Part shown: in pieces, positions 25,966-35,251 of the stretch
How positions within the stretch are numbered: position 1 is the first letter of the stretch
Layout: every line of letters starts with the position of its first letter
Assembly (NCBI RefSeq): GCF_003217775.1
Contig: NZ_QJVJ01000002.1
Coordinates: 434,001 to 498,000, forward strand
DNA: 64,000 nucleotides
Source: Paenibacillus flagellatus
Lineage (GTDB): Bacteria; Bacillota; Bacilli; Paenibacillales; NBRC-103111
Reading direction: 5' to 3'
Translations under genes and position numbers: made by a program
Notes under the pieces: generated by a model
Databases searched by the model: none
What the model was told of the DNA's origin: nothing
What the model saw: only the letters and a program-made list of their open reading frames with translations

Positions 25966-27567
25966 TTGAAATTGTTCAGCGAGTTCGGCTTGGATGCGAA
26001 AGTAGTCCGGGCCATTACGGAAATGGGATTCGAGGAATCGACGCCGATCCAGGAGAAGACGATTCCGCTTGCCCTCGAGGGCAAAGATTTGATCGGCCAA
26101 GCGCAGACCGGTACCGGTAAGACGGCGGCGTTCGGCATTCCGCTCGTCAGCCGCATCGACCCTTCGGAAGAGCGGATCGTGGCGCTCATCATGTGCCCGA
26201 CGCGCGAGCTGGCCATTCAGGTAGCGGAAGAAATCAGCAAGCTGGGCCGCTTCAAGGGCATTCGCTCGCTGCCGATTTACGGCGGGCAGGACATTGTCAA
26301 GCAAATTCGCGCCTTGAAGAAAAAACCGCAAATCATCATCGGCACGCCGGGACGGCTGCTTGACCATATTAACCGGAAGACGATCAAGCTCGACAACGTC
26401 AATACCGTCGTACTCGACGAGGCGGACGAAATGCTCGACATGGGCTTCATGGACGATATCCAGTCGATTTTGGAGCTGGTGCCGTCCGAGCGCCATACGA
26501 TGCTGTTCTCCGCGACGATGCCGGAAAACATCAAACGTCTCGCCAAGCAGTTCCTGACCGACCCGGAGCACGTATCGGTCATTCCGAAGCAAGTTAGCGC
26601 CCCGCTCATCGCGCAATCGTATATCGAAGTGCACGAGAAGCAAAAATTCGACGCGCTGTGCCGTCTGCTCGACATGGAGTCGCCGGAGCTGGCGATCATT
26701 TTCGGCCGCACGAAGCGCCGCGTCGACGAGCTGTCCGAAGCGCTCCAGAAGCGCGGCTATTCCGCGGAAGGGCTTCACGGCGACCTGTCGCAAAATCAGC
26801 GCGACAACGTCATGCGCAAGTTCCGCGACGGCAGCATCGACGTGCTCGTGGCGACGGACGTCGCCGCACGGGGATTGGATGTCTCCGGCGTTACGCACGT
26901 CATCAACTTCGACCTGCCGCAAGACCCGGAAAGCTATGTGCACCGGATCGGCCGTACGGGCCGTGCGGGCCGCGAAGGCGCCGCTTGGACGTTCGTCACG
27001 CCGCGCGAAATCGACCATCTGCACTTCATCGAGCGCATTACGCGCCATCGCATTGCGCGCAAGCCGGTACCGAGCTTGGCCGAGGCGATCGAAGGCAAGC
27101 AGCGCGTAACCGCCGAGCGGATCATGGAGACGGTCAACGAAGACAATTACGCGGAATTCAAAGGCATCGCGATCCAGCTGCTGGAGCAGTACGATTCGGT
27201 TCAGCTTCTCGCGGCGGCGATGAAGCTGCTGACGGGTGACAAGAAGGAAGTCGCCGTCGAGCTTACGCCGGAGGAGCCGCTTCGCGCGAAAAAACGCCGT
27301 CCCGACGTGCGCAATTCGGGACGCAAAATGCCCGGCTCGTACGTACGCGACGGGCAAGGACGCGGAGGCCAAGGCGGCTACGGCCGCGACCGCGGCGGAT
27401 ACTCGTCCGGAGGACGTCGCGACAGCCGGGGCGGATACGGCGGTTACGGCGGCGGCGGCAGCCGCGAAGCGCGCGACGGCGACCGCGGGTACCGGGACGG
27501 CGACCGGGCGCCGCGCAAGTCGGACGACCGCAAGCCGAAAAACAACTCCGAGTTCGTCAACATTTGA
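25966..27567 (+). CDS. cshA: DEAD-box RNA helicase, CshA type (TTG start)
   Basis: ATP-dependent RNA helicase of 533 residues acting in ribosome assembly, cold adaptation and RNA decay. All motifs are present: Q motif with [18 protein letters not shown] (I), PTRELAIQ (Ia), TPGRLLDH (Ib), VLDEADEM (II), SATM (III), [13 protein letters not shown] and [10 protein letters not shown] (V/VI). After the helicase core and a dimer/RNA-binding region, the tail from about residue 455 is rich in Arg-Gly-Gly and Tyr ([14 protein letters not shown]). The start is TTG with AAAAGGAG 10 bases upstream. The N terminus [26 protein letters not shown] matches the family exactly, and no other start fits. Confidence 0.95.
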   Translation: MKLFSEFGLDAKVVRAITEMGFEESTPIQEKTIPLALEGKDLIGQAQTGTGKTAAFGIPLVSRIDPSEERIVALIMCPTRELAIQVAEEISKLGRFKGIRSLPIYGGQDIVKQIRALKKKPQIIIGTPGRLLDHINRKTIKLDNVNTVVLDEADEMLDMGFMDDIQSILELVPSERHTMLFSATMPENIKRLAKQFLTDPEHVSVIPKQVSAPLIAQSYIEVHEKQKFDALCRLLDMESPELAIIFGRTKRRVDELSEALQKRGYSAEGLHGDLSQNQRDNVMRKFRDGSIDVLVATDVAARGLDVSGVTHVINFDLPQDPESYVHRIGRTGRAGREGAAWTFVTPREIDHLHFIERITRHRIARKPVPSLAEAIEGKQRVTAERIMETVNEDNYAEFKGIAIQLLEQYDSVQLLAAAMKLLTGDKKEVAVELTPEEPLRAKKRRPDVRNSGRKMPGSYVRDGQGRGGQGGYGRDRGGYSSGGRRDSRGGYGGYGGGGSREARDGDRGYRDGDRAPRKSDDRKPKNNSEFVNI

Positions 27568-27574
27568 CCGAAGG

Positions 27575-27605
27575 GCCCGCCTTGCACAAGGCGGGCTTTT
27601 TTTTT
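27575..27605 (+). terminator. Rho-independent terminator of cshA
   Basis: GCCCGCCTTG, loop CA, CAAGGCGGGC, then nine T. Confidence 0.93.
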
Positions 27606-27660
27606 GAATCTATAGTATAATAAGTCAGACAAGGACAAGGTTGCGAAGGAGGATGTCAGG

Positions 27661-28503
27661 TTGGAGTTTCGCGGATTAATGGGTGGGTTATACCGGATAT
27701 CGGAATGGATCATGCGGCTTTCGGTCATCAACGTGCTTTGGGTGGTCTGTTCGATTCCGTTCTTTTACTTGATGCTGGCCGGCTTGATCGCCACCACGCA
27801 ATCGCCCGAATATTTCAAGCAGGCGCTCGTGCTGGTCGCCATCGTTGCGCCGTTCACGCTGTTTCCGGCAACGGCCGCCATGTTCACCGTCGCCCGCAAA
27901 TGGGTGACCGGCGACGAAGACGTTCCTCTGTTCAAGACGTATTTCCGCGGTTATAAAGAAAACTATTTGCAAAGCATGCTCGGCGGCATTTTGTTCGTCC
28001 TGCTGACGACGGTCATGTACGTAAACTATACGTTTTATTTGCGCCAGTCGGGAACGCTCAGCCTGCTGTCGATTTTGTTTATCGTGCTCGCCTTTTTGCT
28101 GATTGCGGCGATGTTCCACTTCTTCTCGATCATGGTTCATTTCCATATGAAGTTTTGGCAAATCATGAAGAACGCGTTCCTGATTACGATCGGCAACCCG
28201 GTCATGACGGTGCTGCTTCTCGTCTCGAACGGCGTCGTCGCCTACATCAGCGTGTATCATTTTACGTTTCTCATTCCGTTCTTCATGGGCAGCTTGATGG
28301 CTTACGCCTCGTTCTGGAACTTCTACCGCATTTTCGACCGGATGAAAACGCTGTCGGAGAAAAAGCAGCAGGAGGAAGAGGAGCGCGAGCAAGCCGAAGC
28401 CGAAGAGGACGGCCGTACCGACGATGCGGTCCAAGGCGGAAGCGGATCGTCGGTACGGACGGACGATCGGGAGGGGGACGCGGAGGACGGACGGAAATCT
28501 TGA
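27661..28503 (+). CDS. DUF624 (YesL-type) membrane protein
   Basis: Membrane protein of 280 residues with five or six membrane segments. It has the DUF624 landmarks MGGLYRISEWIMRLSVINVLWVVCSIP, TLFPATAAMFTVARKWVTGDEDVPLFKTYFRGYKENYLQS and the C-terminal YASFWNFYRIFDRM. The last 45 residues are a charged Glu-rich tail. The TTG at 27661 is the start, with GGAGG 8 bases upstream. TATAAT at 27616-27621 marks a promoter. YesL relatives often sit beside sugar ABC transporters, but this one does not. Function is unknown. Confidence 0.87.
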   Translation: MEFRGLMGGLYRISEWIMRLSVINVLWVVCSIPFFYLMLAGLIATTQSPEYFKQALVLVAIVAPFTLFPATAAMFTVARKWVTGDEDVPLFKTYFRGYKENYLQSMLGGILFVLLTTVMYVNYTFYLRQSGTLSLLSILFIVLAFLLIAAMFHFFSIMVHFHMKFWQIMKNAFLITIGNPVMTVLLLVSNGVVAYISVYHFTFLIPFFMGSLMAYASFWNFYRIFDRMKTLSEKKQQEEEEREQAEAEEDGRTDDAVQGGSGSSVRTDDREGDAEDGRKS

Positions 28504-28556
28504 CCCGGAATGGCTTGCCGTCCCTGATCCGCCAAAAACAAGTTCACCGGCTCCGG

Positions 28557-28585
28557 TTTACTTTTGCCGCCGGAATGCCTATAAT
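28557..28585 (+). promoter_or_regulatory. Sigma-A promoter of the 6S RNA gene
   Basis: TTTACT (28557-28562), a 17-base spacer and TATAAT (28580-28585). No start codon with a ribosome site follows for over 300 bases, as expected for a non-coding RNA. Confidence 0.7.
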
Positions 28586-28591
28586 AGAAAC

Positions 28592-28803
28592 AGGCAACAA
28601 CCGAACGCAACGCAAACGAAAATCCTGCGATGTACGTTTCGATTCTCCTATTGTTTTGAACCAATGGATTGTTTCTAGGGAGCTCTACATTGCACGCCAG
28701 GCTGACACGCCCTCAAAAGGGGACTTCAAAACGGCGGCTGCGAGCACCCACCTGCGAGAGCGGGTTTGAAACAAGGGAATCGGACGGCATATGCGGGTTT
28801 TTT
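28592..28803 (+). ncRNA. ssrS: 6S RNA
   Basis: 6S RNA mimics an open promoter and sequesters sigma-A RNA polymerase. The segment starts about 7 bases after a sigma-A -10 box and ends in GCGGGTTTTTT. Its 5' arm from 28624 (CCTGCGATGTACG, then GATTC) pairs over more than 20 bases with the 3' arm ending at about 28797 (GAATCGGACGGC, then GCGGG), the long closing stem of 6S RNA. Inside, TTGTTTC pairs with GAAACAA, and the GCACCCACCTGCG segment resembles the conserved 3' side near the central bubble. Length (about 200 bases) fits. It was identified by eye, without a covariance model. The rest of the 28504-28921 gap shows only a TTGACA at 28860 that may serve the transaldolase gene. Confidence 0.75.
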
Positions 28804-28921
28804 GTCGTTTTTCGCGGCATACTACCAAACGACTTGCGAAGATCCGGGACCTTTCGGACTTGACAAGGCGTCTCGCGAATGCGATTCTGTTATGGAAAAA
28901 ACATACATAGGGGTGACGTTG

Positions 28922-29581
28922 ATGAAAATCTTTATCGATACGGCCAACGTGGACGAAATTCGCGCCGCGTACGAGCTTGGCGTGCTCGGGGGCATTACGA
29001 CGAACCCGTCGCTGATTGCGAAAGAAGGGAAAGATTTCTTCGCGACGTTGAAGGAAATTATCGGCATTGTCGGCGAAGAGCCTCCGATCAGTGCGGAAGT
29101 GATCAGCCTGCAAGCCGACGAAATGGTGGAGCAAGGGAAAAAGCTGGCCGCGATCAGTCCGAACATCGTCGTCAAGGTGCCGATGACGGTCGACGGCCTG
29201 AAAGCGACGAAGCGGCTCACCGATGCCGGCATCAAGACGAACGTCACGCTCATCTTCAGCTCGACGCAGGCGCTGCTCGCCTCCCGCGCCGGCGCGACGT
29301 ACGTGTCGCCGTTCATCGGCCGGCTGGACGACATCAACCAGGTCGGGATGAACCTCGTCCGCGAGGTGAGCGATATTTTCCAAGTTCACAGCTTGCCGAC
29401 GGAAATTATCGCGGCCAGCGTCCGCCATTCGGCGCACGTCATCGAAGCCGCTTTGGCCGGCGCGCATATCGCCACCGTGCCGTACAAGGTCATCGAGCAG
29501 ATGACGAAGCATCCGCTGACGGATCAAGGCATCGCCAAGTTTACGGCGGATTGGGAAAGCGCGAAGCTGAGCAAGTTTTGA
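28922..29581 (+). CDS. Small transaldolase (TalC / fructose-6-phosphate aldolase family)
   Basis: Cytoplasmic class I aldolase of 219 residues. It transfers dihydroxyacetone units between sugar phosphates or cleaves fructose 6-phosphate. It starts [36 protein letters not shown], a signature of this subfamily. The Schiff-base Lys is in NIVVKVPMT, and [14 protein letters not shown] matches the phosphate-binding region. The ATG at 28922 has AGGGGTGA upstream. A frame-open start at 28766 falls inside the 6S RNA and is rejected. Separating aldolase from transaldolase activity needs assays. Confidence 0.93.
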   Translation: MKIFIDTANVDEIRAAYELGVLGGITTNPSLIAKEGKDFFATLKEIIGIVGEEPPISAEVISLQADEMVEQGKKLAAISPNIVVKVPMTVDGLKATKRLTDAGIKTNVTLIFSSTQALLASRAGATYVSPFIGRLDDINQVGMNLVREVSDIFQVHSLPTEIIAASVRHSAHVIEAALAGAHIATVPYKVIEQMTKHPLTDQGIAKFTADWESAKLSKF

Positions 29582-29587
29582 GGAGTA

Positions 29588-29622
29588 GCCGGTCTCGGAG
29601 ACGAGGCCGGCTTTTTTATTTT
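29588..29622 (+). terminator. Rho-independent terminator
   Basis: GCCGG-T-CTCG, loop GAGA, CGAG-GCCGGC, then TTTTTTATTTTTTT. Confidence 0.92.
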
Positions 29623-29648
29623 TTTTGCGGATGGACCGGGGAACATTG

Positions 29649-30536
29649 TCAAAGCACCCTCGCCTTGACCGTCTTCGCGTATTCGCTGGGCGTCATGTCC
29701 TCGGCCTGCTTGAAATGGCGGGAGAACGTATGGATGCTGCTATAGCCCAGCGTCTCGGCGATTTCGGTCAAATTGCTGCGCTCCTCGCGAATCATCAGCT
29801 TCGCCCGCTCGATCTTCAAGCTTTTGTAAAACCTCATCACGCTATAATTGAGCTTTTCCTTGAACAGCTCGCTCAGGCGGGACGGCCCCACGTGGAGCCG
29901 GGCGCACAGCTCCTCCAGCGTCAGGCTGCCGCATACGTGTTCCTCCATGAAGGCGATCGCGCGCTTCATCAGCTCGTCGTCGCTGCGCTCCTTCGCGGCG
30001 GAGGAGAGCCGGCTCGTCGGCGCTTCGTAATCGCTTCTCGTCGCAAGTCCGAGCAGCAGCAGCTCGAGATGGAGCCGGAGCAGCTGCTCCGAGCCGAACG
30101 GGGCGTCGTCTCGCTTGATCAGATCGTGCACCCTCGGATGGTCGAAGGGAGGCTTATACGTCGCAAACCCGTGCTTCATGACGGTCGCCATCCAGTTGCG
30201 CTCCTGGTCGTTCAGACGGAACAGCTTGTTTTCGAAGCGCGACATCGGCTCGGAGACGCTTTCGAAGCAGACGACGATGACGTTCGGTCCGATTTTGCGG
30301 TTCGCCCAGACGGAGTGGAACTCGTTCGGCTTATGAAACAACAGCTCCCCCTGCTTCAGGACATAGCCGGCCCCATCGGCCATCACCTCGATTTCCCCTT
30401 TGTCCACGTACATCATTTCCCAAAAATCGTGCTTTTCGCCCTCAAAGAAAAAATCGTTGGCGAACTCGAAGTAATGAAGCGACACGAGATGCGTGACGCT
30501 GATCGTATCCGTTAGCGGGATTTTCACGAATTCCAT
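29649..30536 (-). CDS. AraC-family transcriptional regulator with cupin sensor domain
   Basis: A 295-residue regulator with an N-terminal cupin-like ligand domain (EGEKHDFWEMMYVDKGEIEVMADGAGYVLKQGELLFHKPNEFHSV) and a C-terminal AraC helix-turn-helix pair. The pair reads SLTLEELCARLHVGPSRLSELFKE and NLTEIAETLGYSSIHTFSRHFKQAEDMTPSEY. The start at 30536 has GGAGG 7 bases upstream. It diverges from the isomerase-oxidoreductase-deacetylase-NagB-like cluster across a 173-base gap, so it very likely senses that pathway's sugar and controls the cluster. Confidence 0.92.
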   Translation of the reverse strand: MEFVKIPLTDTISVTHLVSLHYFEFANDFFFEGEKHDFWEMMYVDKGEIEVMADGAGYVLKQGELLFHKPNEFHSVWANRKIGPNVIVVCFESVSEPMSRFENKLFRLNDQERNWMATVMKHGFATYKPPFDHPRVHDLIKRDDAPFGSEQLLRLHLELLLLGLATRSDYEAPTSRLSSAAKERSDDELMKRAIAFMEEHVCGSLTLEELCARLHVGPSRLSELFKEKLNYSVMRFYKSLKIERAKLMIREERSNLTEIAETLGYSSIHTFSRHFKQAEDMTPSEYAKTVKARVL

Positions 30537-30626
30537 GCGCTGTCCTCCGCCTTGCTCCGGTTTATCCCCATCATAGACAAATTCGGCCGGGCGGAAAAGA
30601 GAGGTGCGGAAAAACTGGCAAATTTT

Positions 30627-30692
30627 CCGAAACTTTCGGTAAAGATTTCGAACGCCTCTTTCCTTACGATGGTTGTATACGGTTCCAGAACC
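30627..30692. promoter_or_regulatory. Two palindromes in the divergent control region
   Basis: CCGAAACTTTCGG (30627-30639) and CGGTTCCAGAACCG (30680-30693, two-base centre) lie between the AraC gene and the catabolic cluster. Either could be an operator. AraC proteins usually prefer direct repeats, so assignment to that regulator is uncertain. Confidence 0.35.
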
Positions 30693-30709
30693 GAGAAAGG
30701 AGGGTGGCC

Positions 30710-31576
30710 ATGAACGCAGGTTTGAAAAAGGGGATCAACCGTTGGTCGTTTCCCGACGACATGCCGGCCGCCGATTGCATCCGTCTGGCAAAGCGCGCCG
30801 GCTTCGACGGCATCGAGCTGGCGTTGGCCGAGTCGGGAGAGCTCAGTTTGGCGAGCGGTCCGGCGGAGATTGCGGCAATCAAGCGTATCGCGGACGACGT
30901 CGGGATCGCCATCCCGAGTCTGGCATCGGGGCTCGGCTGGAGCTACGGGCTGACGAGCGGGTCGAAAGCGACGCGGGATCAGGCGAGCGACATCGTCAAG
31001 CGGCAGCTGGAGGCGGCCGCCATGCTCGGAGCGGATACGATCCTGGTCGTGCCGGGAGCGGTGGGCGTCGACTTTATCCCCGGTGCGGAAGTGACGGAAT
31101 ATGACGTCGCGTACGACAATGCGGTCGAAGCGCTTCGCCGGCTCGCACCCTATGCGGAAGCGGCGAATGTATCGATCGGCGTCGAGAACGTATGGAACAA
31201 GTTTCTGCTGTCGCCGCTCGAAATGCGGACGTTTCTGGACGAAATCGGCTCGGCGTACGTCGGGGCTTACCTCGATGTCGGCAATACGGTGCTGTACGGC
31301 TACCCCGAGCACTGGATCAAGGTGCTGAACCGGCGCATCAAAAAGGTGCACTTCAAAGACTACCGCCGCGGCGGGGCCGGCCTGTCCGCCTTCGTCGATT
31401 TGCTCGCGGGCGACGTCGACTATCCGCTTGTGACGGCGAAGCTTGGCGAAATCGGGTATGCCGATTACGTCATCGCGGAAATGATTCCGCCCTACCGCCA
31501 TTTCCCGGAGCGGATAATCTACAGCACGTCCGGAGCGATGGACGCGATATTGGGCCGAACGACCAACGGGAGGTAA
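30710..31576 (+). CDS. Sugar phosphate isomerase/epimerase (AP endonuclease family 2 fold)
   Basis: TIM-barrel protein of 288 residues related to xylose isomerase-like and IolE/IolI-type enzymes. It has NRWSFPDDMPAADCIRLAKRAGFDGIELAL at the start. Metal-ligand positions follow in IGVENVWNKF (Glu), GAYLDVGNT (Asp), IKKVHFKDY (His) and VIAEMIPP (Glu). It is the first gene of a four-gene cluster. The ATG at 30710 has AAAGGAGG 6 bases upstream, and a GTG at 30704 overlaps that site. The likely role is isomerising or epimerising the sugar that the next enzyme oxidises. The substrate is unknown. Confidence 0.88.
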   Translation: MNAGLKKGINRWSFPDDMPAADCIRLAKRAGFDGIELALAESGELSLASGPAEIAAIKRIADDVGIAIPSLASGLGWSYGLTSGSKATRDQASDIVKRQLEAAAMLGADTILVVPGAVGVDFIPGAEVTEYDVAYDNAVEALRRLAPYAEAANVSIGVENVWNKFLLSPLEMRTFLDEIGSAYVGAYLDVGNTVLYGYPEHWIKVLNRRIKKVHFKDYRRGGAGLSAFVDLLAGDVDYPLVTAKLGEIGYADYVIAEMIPPYRHFPERIIYSTSGAMDAILGRTTNGR

Positions 31577-31582
31577 GTGGAG

Positions 31583-32584
31583 ATGATCAAAATCGGTTTG
31601 ATCGGCGCTGGCTTCATGGGCTCGATGCACGCTTCCTGCTACGAAGCGCTTGCGGAACGGTACGATTTTCGCATCACGGCCGTAGCGGACGACGATCCGG
31701 AAAAGGCGGCGAACATCGCCGCCAAGTTCGGGGCCGCCGTCTACCCGTCCGGGGCGGCGCTAATCGCGGAGGGGGACGTCGATACGGTCGATATATGCTT
31801 GCCGACCTATCTCCATTTCGAAGCGGCCTCGGAGGCGGTGAAGAAGGGCTATAACGCGTTTATCGAGAAGCCGGTCTGCCTGAACGAAAGCGAAGCCGAC
31901 CGTCTGCTCGCGCTGCAGCGGGAAACGGGCGCGAACGTGATGGTCGGTCAATGCATCCGGTTCTGGCCGGAATATCGGGAGCTCGCGCGTCTCGTCCGCG
32001 ACAACGCGTACGGACCGGTCCGCTCCGGCGTCTTCAGGCGAATCAGCCCCCGACCGGGCTGGGCTTGGCGCGATTGGCTGCACGAGGCGGACAAAAGCGG
32101 TTCGGCGGCGCTCGATCTGCACGTGCACGACGTCGATTTCGTCCGCTCGCTGTTCGGCGAACCGGATTCGCTGAAGGCGGAAATCGTCCGCCAAGACGGC
32201 TTGAACGCGCATATTTTCAGCTTGTACCGGTACGGCGATGCGGTCGTGACGCTCGAAGGCGGCTGGGACAATCCGGAAAATTTTCCGTTCGAAATGGCGT
32301 ACCGGGTCCGGTTCGAGCGGGCGACCGCCGTTTTCAGCTCGGCGTCCCAACCGACGCTGCGCATTTACGAGAACGGCGGTGCCGTCGTCGAGCCGGCGAT
32401 GGACGGCTTCGCGGGAGCGGCCGACGGTCCGGAAGGAGGCAACATTTCCAGCTTGGGCGGGTACTATAACGAGCTCGCCTATTTCCTCGATTGCTTGACC
32501 GCAGGGCGGCCGATCAGGGAGTCGACGCTTCAGGACGGATGCGACTCGCTGCGCCTGACGCTGCGCGCGGTCGCTTCCGCGTAA
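31583..32584 (+). CDS. Gfo/Idh/MocA family oxidoreductase
   Basis: NAD(P)-dependent sugar dehydrogenase-like protein of 333 residues. The Rossmann fingerprint is KIGLIGAGFMGSMHASCYEAL, the family motif YNAFIEKPVCLNESEAD contains the active-site EKP, and GSAALDLHVHDVDFVRSLFG corresponds to the catalytic Asp/His segment. The ATG at 31583 follows GGGAGG. The preceding gene stops 6 bases upstream, so translation is probably coupled. With an isomerase and a deacetylase it suggests oxidation of an amino or other modified sugar. Confidence 0.92.
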   Translation: MIKIGLIGAGFMGSMHASCYEALAERYDFRITAVADDDPEKAANIAAKFGAAVYPSGAALIAEGDVDTVDICLPTYLHFEAASEAVKKGYNAFIEKPVCLNESEADRLLALQRETGANVMVGQCIRFWPEYRELARLVRDNAYGPVRSGVFRRISPRPGWAWRDWLHEADKSGSAALDLHVHDVDFVRSLFGEPDSLKAEIVRQDGLNAHIFSLYRYGDAVVTLEGGWDNPENFPFEMAYRVRFERATAVFSSASQPTLRIYENGGAVVEPAMDGFAGAADGPEGGNISSLGGYYNELAYFLDCLTAGRPIRESTLQDGCDSLRLTLRAVASA

Positions 32585-32612
32585 ACGAGTGGAAAGAAAG
32601 GAGCTGCCGCAT

Positions 32613-33323
32613 ATGAACGTACTGGCCATCGCGTGTCATCCGGACGATCTCGAAATCGGCTGCGGCGGAACGTTGGCGAAATACGCCGCGCTCGGAGCCG
32701 CCGTCACGATGGTCCATGTCGCAAACGGCGACAAGGGCCATAAGGTGATCGAGCCGGCGGAGCTCCGGCTGCTGCGCGCCCAAGAAGCGCAAGCGTCGGG
32801 CGCGCTCATCGGCGCGACCGTTGTCAGTTTGGATGTGCCCGACCTGAAGGTCAAGTCCGACGAGGACGAGCTCGTTCGCAAGCTGGTCGCCGTCATTCGG
32901 CGGACGAAGCCGGACGTCATCATCACGCATCCGCCTGAAGATTACATGAAGGACCATATGGAGGTTTCGAAGGCGGTGTTCGACGCCAGCTTTTCGGCGA
33001 CGGTGCCGCATTACGAGGCCGACGAGCCGGCACCGCCGGACATCAAGGCGGCGCCGATCTATTACATGGATACGCTGGCCGGAGTCGGATTTTTGCCGAC
33101 CGAATACGTGGACATCAGCGACCAGATCGAGACGAAAATCCGGATGAACGCCGCACACGAAAGCCAAATCAAATGGCTGTACGAGCATGACGGCATCGAC
33201 TTCCTCGACTTCGTCCGGACGGTTTCCAAGTTTCGCGGGCTGCAGTGCGGCGTCGCGTATGCGGAAGGATTCGTGCAGTGCCGATCGTGGCCGCGGCTGA
33301 CGACGGCCCGCTTGCTCCCTTGA
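32613..33323 (+). CDS. PIG-L/LmbE family N-deacetylase
   Basis: Zinc-dependent deacetylase of 236 residues acting on N-acetylglucosaminyl-type compounds. The metal motif is [19 protein letters not shown], with His-Pro-Asp-Asp at residues 9-12, and the third ligand lies in [14 protein letters not shown]. It resembles BshB-type enzymes of bacillithiol synthesis, but its place between an oxidoreductase and a NagB-like gene argues for catabolic deacetylation. The ATG at 32613 follows AAAGGAG. The C terminus ([16 protein letters not shown]) is family-like, so the gene looks complete. Confidence 0.9.
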   Translation: MNVLAIACHPDDLEIGCGGTLAKYAALGAAVTMVHVANGDKGHKVIEPAELRLLRAQEAQASGALIGATVVSLDVPDLKVKSDEDELVRKLVAVIRRTKPDVIITHPPEDYMKDHMEVSKAVFDASFSATVPHYEADEPAPPDIKAAPIYYMDTLAGVGFLPTEYVDISDQIETKIRMNAAHESQIKWLYEHDGIDFLDFVRTVSKFRGLQCGVAYAEGFVQCRSWPRLTTARLLP

Positions 33324-33357
33324 CGGGAGCGGGCGACGTCACTTTTGGGGGTGCGAA

Positions 33358-34308
33358 ATGAATTTTATTATGACGGTAGAAGGCTCGATGCTGGAAGGGT
33401 TTTACCCCGCGGGGTGGGATATGGACCGAATCGACCGGTGCTGCGCGCACGAGCCGGAGGCGATCGGCGAGCGCCAGCCGTTTTGGCATCGCGATTTTGC
33501 GCCTGTCGTCTGCGACAGCGTGTCCGATTTCGATATGATGATGGGACACGAGATCGCGCTTCATATTCGACGGACGCGGGAGGAAGGGAGAAAGCTGGCG
33601 ATCATCCTCCCGGTCGGCCCGATGGGGATGTACAAGTGGGCCGTCTATTTTCTCCGCGAGTGGAACGTCGGCTGCGGTCACGTGCACGGCTTCAATATGG
33701 ACGAATGGAGCGACGCGGAAGGGCGGACGCTCGAGCCGTCCAATCCGGGGGCGTTTCAGTACGCGATGGAGCTGGCGTTTTACGGGCCGCTCGGGGCATT
33801 GACGGTTCCCGAAAGCCAGCGCCATTTCGCGACCAAGACGATGCTGCCCGCCTACGTGGACAACATCGCGGCATTGAAGGCGGACGGAGCGGAGCTGATT
33901 ACGGTGTTCGGCATCGGCCGGATGCTGCACATCGCGTTCTGGGAGCCGCATTTCGCCGGGGAGTTCGCGAGCGAGGACGAGTGGCGCCAAGCACCGTACC
34001 GGATCGGCGCGAAGCTGCATCCGCTGACGATCGAGCAAAACGCCATAACGAGCTTCAAAAGCCGGACGACGCTCGTCCCGTGCCGGGCGAACACGATCGG
34101 CCCGGGGCTGTTCCTTCAGTCCGACCGGATTATCGGCGGCTGCGACGGAGCGCTCGGGCGGGGCATGCAATGGCAAGGAATGTCGCTTTGGATCACGCTG
34201 AGGCACGGCCCGGACATGTGGCTTCCGTCGACGTACATGCCGACGCTTCCGGGCAAGCTGTTTTACTTGCGGGAGCTGGCCGGTCCGCTCGTCGCGGAAT
34301 GCAACTGA
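33358..34308 (+). CDS. NagB-like (glucosamine-6-phosphate isomerase/deaminase family) protein with altered active site
   Basis: A 316-residue protein related to NagB by the segments [11 protein letters not shown] (D115 at the position of the NagB base in FNMDEY) and [13 protein letters not shown]. The latter aligns with GVGNDGHIAFNEP of NagB: the His (H191) and Glu (E196) are kept, but the Asp of NDGH is Met (M189). It is about 50 residues longer than NagB. A change in chemistry or substrate is therefore likely. The ATG at 33358 follows GGGGGTG. It ends the AraC-linked cluster after the deacetylase. Confidence 0.7.
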   Translation: MNFIMTVEGSMLEGFYPAGWDMDRIDRCCAHEPEAIGERQPFWHRDFAPVVCDSVSDFDMMMGHEIALHIRRTREEGRKLAIILPVGPMGMYKWAVYFLREWNVGCGHVHGFNMDEWSDAEGRTLEPSNPGAFQYAMELAFYGPLGALTVPESQRHFATKTMLPAYVDNIAALKADGAELITVFGIGRMLHIAFWEPHFAGEFASEDEWRQAPYRIGAKLHPLTIEQNAITSFKSRTTLVPCRANTIGPGLFLQSDRIIGGCDGALGRGMQWQGMSLWITLRHGPDMWLPSTYMPTLPGKLFYLRELAGPLVAECN

Positions 34309-34349
34309 CGTCGGACGGCGAGAGGAAGGCCAATGCCCGGCCGACAATC

Positions 34350-34379
34350 GAATAGAAACGCCGGAACACCTTCATACTA
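34350..34379 (+). promoter_or_regulatory. Candidate sigma-G (forespore) promoter of sleB
   Basis: GAATA (34350-34354), an 18-base spacer and CATACTA (34373-34379) match the known sigma-G pattern (GMATR, 17-18 bases, CATWHTA). Forespore expression is known for sleB in Bacillus subtilis. Confidence 0.65.
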
Positions 34380-34425
34380 ACTACAAAGCTGGCACGATCA
34401 GCCTATGTTGGAGGAGGTGTTCGTC

Positions 34426-35190
34426 ATGATGTCGAGGAAGGGCTGGAAACCGTTCGCGGCCGCCGTTGCGGTCGCCGCTCTGTTGATCGCCGTTTTCGCC
34501 GTACGGGACCCGCAATCGTCGCCTTCGTTCAGCGACCAGACGGTCCTTTACGGGTCGACCGGCTCGGACGTGTACGAGCTGCAGGGCAGGCTCGCCTACC
34601 TGGATTACTACCGGGGTAAAATCGACGGCGTCTTCGGTTGGCAGACGGACCGGGCGGTCCGCGATTTCCAGTACAAGTTCGGCATGCAGGTGGACGGAGT
34701 CGTCGGCGCCAAAACGAAGCTGATGTTATGGAAAGCGACGCAAAGCTGGACGCCGGGAGCGACCGGCGGAGGCGGCGGGGGTGGCGGAGGCGGAGGCGGA
34801 GGAGGAGGAGGCTGGACAGGCCCCGTCTCGGAATTCAGCGAGGGAGATATCGCGTTGATGGCCAGGGCCGTGTACGGGGAGGCGAGGGGCGAGCCGTACA
34901 CCGGGCAAGTGGCGATCGCCGCCGTCATCCTGAACCGGGTGCGGAGCGCATCGTTTCCGAATACGGTATCCGGCGTCATTTTTCAGCCCGGCGCCTTCAC
35001 GGCCGTCGCGGACGGGCAAATCTGGCTCGAGCCGAACGCCACGGCGTACGGCGCGGTTCGAGACGCGGTCAACGGCTGGGACCCTTCGGGCGAAGCGCTC
35101 TATTACTTCAATCCCGATACGGCGACCTCCGCCTGGATCTGGTCGAGGCCGCAAATCAAAAGGATCGGACGTCATATTTTTTGCAAGTAG
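34426..35190 (+). CDS. sleB: Spore cortex-lytic enzyme SleB-like cell wall hydrolase
   Basis: Lytic enzyme that opens spore cortex peptidoglycan in germination. The 254-residue protein has an N-terminal export/anchor segment (KPFAAAVAVAALLIAVFAV) and a PG_binding_1 domain (GSTGSDVYELQGRLAYLDYYRGKIDGVFGWQTDRAVRDFQ). A linker of 16 consecutive Gly follows, then the Hydrolase_2 domain with DIALMARAVYGEARGEPYTGQVAIAAVILNR, whose Glu is the family's catalytic candidate. The C terminus RIGRHIFCK is typical. The ATG at 34426 follows GGAGGAGGTG. No ypeB gene follows, unlike the usual sleB-ypeB pair. Confidence 0.88.
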   Translation: MMSRKGWKPFAAAVAVAALLIAVFAVRDPQSSPSFSDQTVLYGSTGSDVYELQGRLAYLDYYRGKIDGVFGWQTDRAVRDFQYKFGMQVDGVVGAKTKLMLWKATQSWTPGATGGGGGGGGGGGGGGGGWTGPVSEFSEGDIALMARAVYGEARGEPYTGQVAIAAVILNRVRSASFPNTVSGVIFQPGAFTAVADGQIWLEPNATAYGAVRDAVNGWDPSGEALYYFNPDTATSAWIWSRPQIKRIGRHIFCK

Positions 35191-35251
35191 CGTAATAGGA
35201 GACGATAGCTCTTCATTGTAGTGTGGCGTAATGGCGGAATGTAATCTCATA

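Noticed and set aside
28766-28921. N-terminal extension of the transaldolase frame
   Set aside because: It runs through the 3' arm and terminator of the 6S RNA. The family N terminus begins exactly at 28922.
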